Positions 62,403 through 64,000 of a stretch of 64,000 bases of DNA are shown here, in pieces. The notes below the pieces were generated by a model. The model did no database searches, was not told where the DNA came from, and saw only the letters and a program-made list of their open reading frames with translations. The position numbers and the translations under genes were made by a program. The number at the start of each line of letters is the position of its first letter. Positions within the stretch are counted from its first letter, which is position 1. This DNA is from Rhodobacteraceae bacterium EL53 (GTDB lineage Bacteria; Pseudomonadota; Alphaproteobacteria; Rhodobacterales; Rhodobacteraceae), in the NCBI GenBank assembly GCA_900313015.1, contig OMPR01000007.1, forward strand, positions 166,350-230,349, given 5' to 3'.

Positions 62403-64000
62403 CTACCCCAAAATGTCGGTCTCTTCCAAAGCGTCCTCTTCGATGGGTTCATGTTCATCTTCGAAAGATGAAAACAGCGTAGCCATTAATTTTTCTGCTG
62501 AGGACTCAGGTGTCGCAGCGCCATTCTCATCGCCTCCGCTGGCCTCGATCAAACTGTCTGTCCCTTCGGTACCGATGATCGCCTCGCCTTGGTGACTGCC
62601 TGAACCACCAGGTTCCTCGGATAGATGATTGTAGACCCAAATGTTATCCACGATTGCATCCGAAGCATCCGAATTCTGCGTGGAAATGTTCGTTATTCGA
62701 AGTGTTGTGGTATCGTCGCTGGCTGTGAACTCGAAGTTTACGTGTTCCGTTGAATTGTCTTCCACTGCGTAGGCGCGACTTTCGATCTGCTCATCGTCTG
62801 CATCCAGAACATCGATACGATAGGAATGGCGAGATACGCCTTCTTGGCTTTCTGACAAGTCCATAGACACCGTGTTGATGGACCCGGCTTCGGTTGCGAA
62901 ACTTTGTTGAATGTAGTCGCCGTAAGTTTCTTCGTTCTGGGTGTTAAAGCTGACATACCCATTTGCGCCGATCGGGCCACTATGGCCGGATGGGTTTCCG
63001 GTTTCCCAACTGCTCAGATCGTCCGTCGCAAAGTCGCCATTGCTGATCAGGTTGACGGCACCTTCAGGGGGAGGTGTCCCATCCCCCTCACCACCGTTTA
63101 ATGTATTAACCAACTCTGTAGAGTATTGGCGGCTGGCCCAAGAAGAGTACGGGTCAATGCCGTCGTATTGAGCGTAAACCTCAAGTACATCAATACTTTT
63201 CTGGATGGTCTCTTCATCTAGATTTACGGGCATGCTTGCGCTTGCGTATTCAACATATGACCGGACGACATGCGGTGAGTCATAACTTTCCTGCGCTTGC
63301 ATCGTAAAATGCGCAGTATGGGAATGATCCGAATGATCCGATGCGACGGTGTCGGAGTCATAATCTTGAACCATCAACAGCTCTGGTTGATGAACATTCA
63401 TTACCTCGGTCATGAGCCAGGTTAATTCTGATGCAGTATAAGTGTTTTCACCGTCGATTGAATTGATCTCGGTAATTTCGCCTTCCCAAAGCTGCTCAAC
63501 ACTTTCGAACCCCGTTGAACCATGCCCATCCCCCAGGTTGCCGTCAGGCAGCCGCAAGAAATAGAGCCGGATATCGGGCTGATCCTCCAAATAGGAAGAC
63601 TGCACATTGAACGTTTTCTCCCCATCGTAAAAAATGACAGTTTCATCGGCCCACTCAGTGGATCCGGCCATGACAGAATATGCAGCCTTGATCCCTTCTT
63701 CCCGCGCCAGCCCATATGATAATCCCCCACCGGCATCACCTGCGGTGGATATCAGCGTCGTGTGGCCAAGGCCGTCTTCGATGCTGGTGCGTACGTCAGG
63801 ATTCATGAAATACAAGTCATCATCGGCGTGAGAGATAATTGAAAGCGTATTTGATGTCTCGTCTGTTGGTTCTGATCCCGTGTCGGGATCGGGATCGACG
63901 TCCGGTACGCCATCCGCATCAAAGATCGTTGCAGCATCTGGTTGGATATAGGCGTCGCCGCTGGATACGCCCGCAATGGTGACGGAATGCAAGCCATACC
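62403..64000 (-). CDS. PIG-L deacetylase domain protein with RTX-like tail (partial)
   Basis: The frame is open across the window edge (no stop up to 64000), so the N-terminus is missing. The visible 530 or so residues hold a PIG-L (LmbE-like) zinc deacetylase domain, with ISHADDDLYFMNPDV as the first ligand motif and SDHSDHSHTAHFT as the later histidine block. A beta-rich domain (NLISNGDFATDDLSSWETG to IVDNIWVYNH) resembles a carbohydrate-binding module. Near the end, GTEGTDSLIEASGGDENG is like an RTX nonapeptide repeat, suggesting type I secretion. The protein is acidic, with D/E-rich ends typical of secreted marine proteins. Confidence 0.8.
   Translation of the reverse strand, partial: YGLHSVTIAGVSSGDAYIQPDAATIFDADGVPDVDPDPDTGSEPTDETSNTLSIISHADDDLYFMNPDVRTSIEDGLGHTTLISTAGDAGGGLSYGLAREEGIKAAYSVMAGSTEWADETVIFYDGEKTFNVQSSYLEDQPDIRLYFLRLPDGNLGDGHGSTGFESVEQLWEGEITEINSIDGENTYTASELTWLMTEVMNVHQPELLMVQDYDSDTVASDHSDHSHTAHFTMQAQESYDSPHVVRSYVEYASASMPVNLDEETIQKSIDVLEVYAQYDGIDPYSSWASRQYSTELVNTLNGGEGDGTPPPEGAVNLISNGDFATDDLSSWETGNPSGHSGPIGANGYVSFNTQNEETYGDYIQQSFATEAGSINTVSMDLSESQEGVSRHSYRIDVLDADDEQIESRAYAVEDNSTEHVNFEFTASDDTTTLRITNISTQNSDASDAIVDNIWVYNHLSEEPGGSGSHQGEAIIGTEGTDSLIEASGGDENGAATPESSAEKLMATLFSSFEDEHEPIEEDALEETDILG

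Overview
The window looks like a chromosomal segment of a marine alphaproteobacterium of the Rhodobacteraceae (Roseobacter group). The evidence is gene content: heterotetrameric sarcosine oxidase (soxBDAG), two TRAP transporters, a non-pyrrolysine MttB-family methyltransferase, a KpsS/OPX/KpsC capsule set and an alphaproteobacterial-type tRNA-His without G-1. This assignment comes from recognising protein families by eye, not from any database search.

Layout. 0-5 kb: end of a GNAT protein, tRNA-His, a GT4 glycosyltransferase, a TetR regulator, a Stf0-like sulfotransferase, a pirin and a small membrane protein. 5-7.7 kb: three TadE/TadG-type pseudopilin-like genes on the minus strand. 8-11.5 kb: a glutamate dehydrogenase with a strong terminator, a frameshifted class IV aminotransferase and a beta-barrel-like protein. 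11.6-16.7 kb: soxBDAG, converting sarcosine to glycine with transfer of the methyl group to folate. 17-21.3 kb: dnaG and rpoD. 21.4-24.4 kb: two tandem paralogous secreted proteins, a YjbQ protein, nrdR and ribD. 24.4-29 kb: capsule export/Kdo-linker genes (kpsS, OPX lipoprotein, kpsC) lying between ribD and ribE. 29-32.6 kb: ribE, then surE-pcm-nlpD-like, the same order as in enterobacteria. 33-34.5 kb: DUF6494 and the Fe-S carrier mrp. 34.5-43.9 kb: flavin reductase, then a minus-strand acetate block: acs, adk, a DUF4212/symporter pair, a CNMP-CBS-DUF294 protein, a small membrane protein and a membrane-anchored DEDDh exonuclease. 44.4-48.3 kb: a TRAP transporter with an attenuator-like terminator between its first two genes, and a porin-like protein.

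48.7-57.3 kb is the most interesting block: a tightly packed minus-strand operon (N-formylglutamate amidohydrolase family, TRAP DctQ-DctM-DctP, glutamine-synthetase-like ligase, aldehyde dehydrogenase, iron alcohol dehydrogenase). It diverges from an RpiR regulator across an intergenic region holding three copies of a TGTAGC-N4-GCTACA palindrome. The enzyme set fits a gamma-glutamylation route for an alkanolamine (amine to gamma-glutamylamide, alcohol to aldehyde to acid, then hydrolysis); this is inference.

57.5-60.9 kb: a GlxA-type AraC regulator, an MttB-family methyltransferase and a truncated dimethylglycine/sarcosine dehydrogenase-like gene. 60.9-62.4 kb is a graveyard: a methyltransferase with an internal deletion and a formate/nitrite transporter broken in several frames. 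The window ends inside a secreted-looking PIG-L deacetylase with an RTX-like tail.

I see no CRISPR array, rRNA, phage module or intact insertion sequence.
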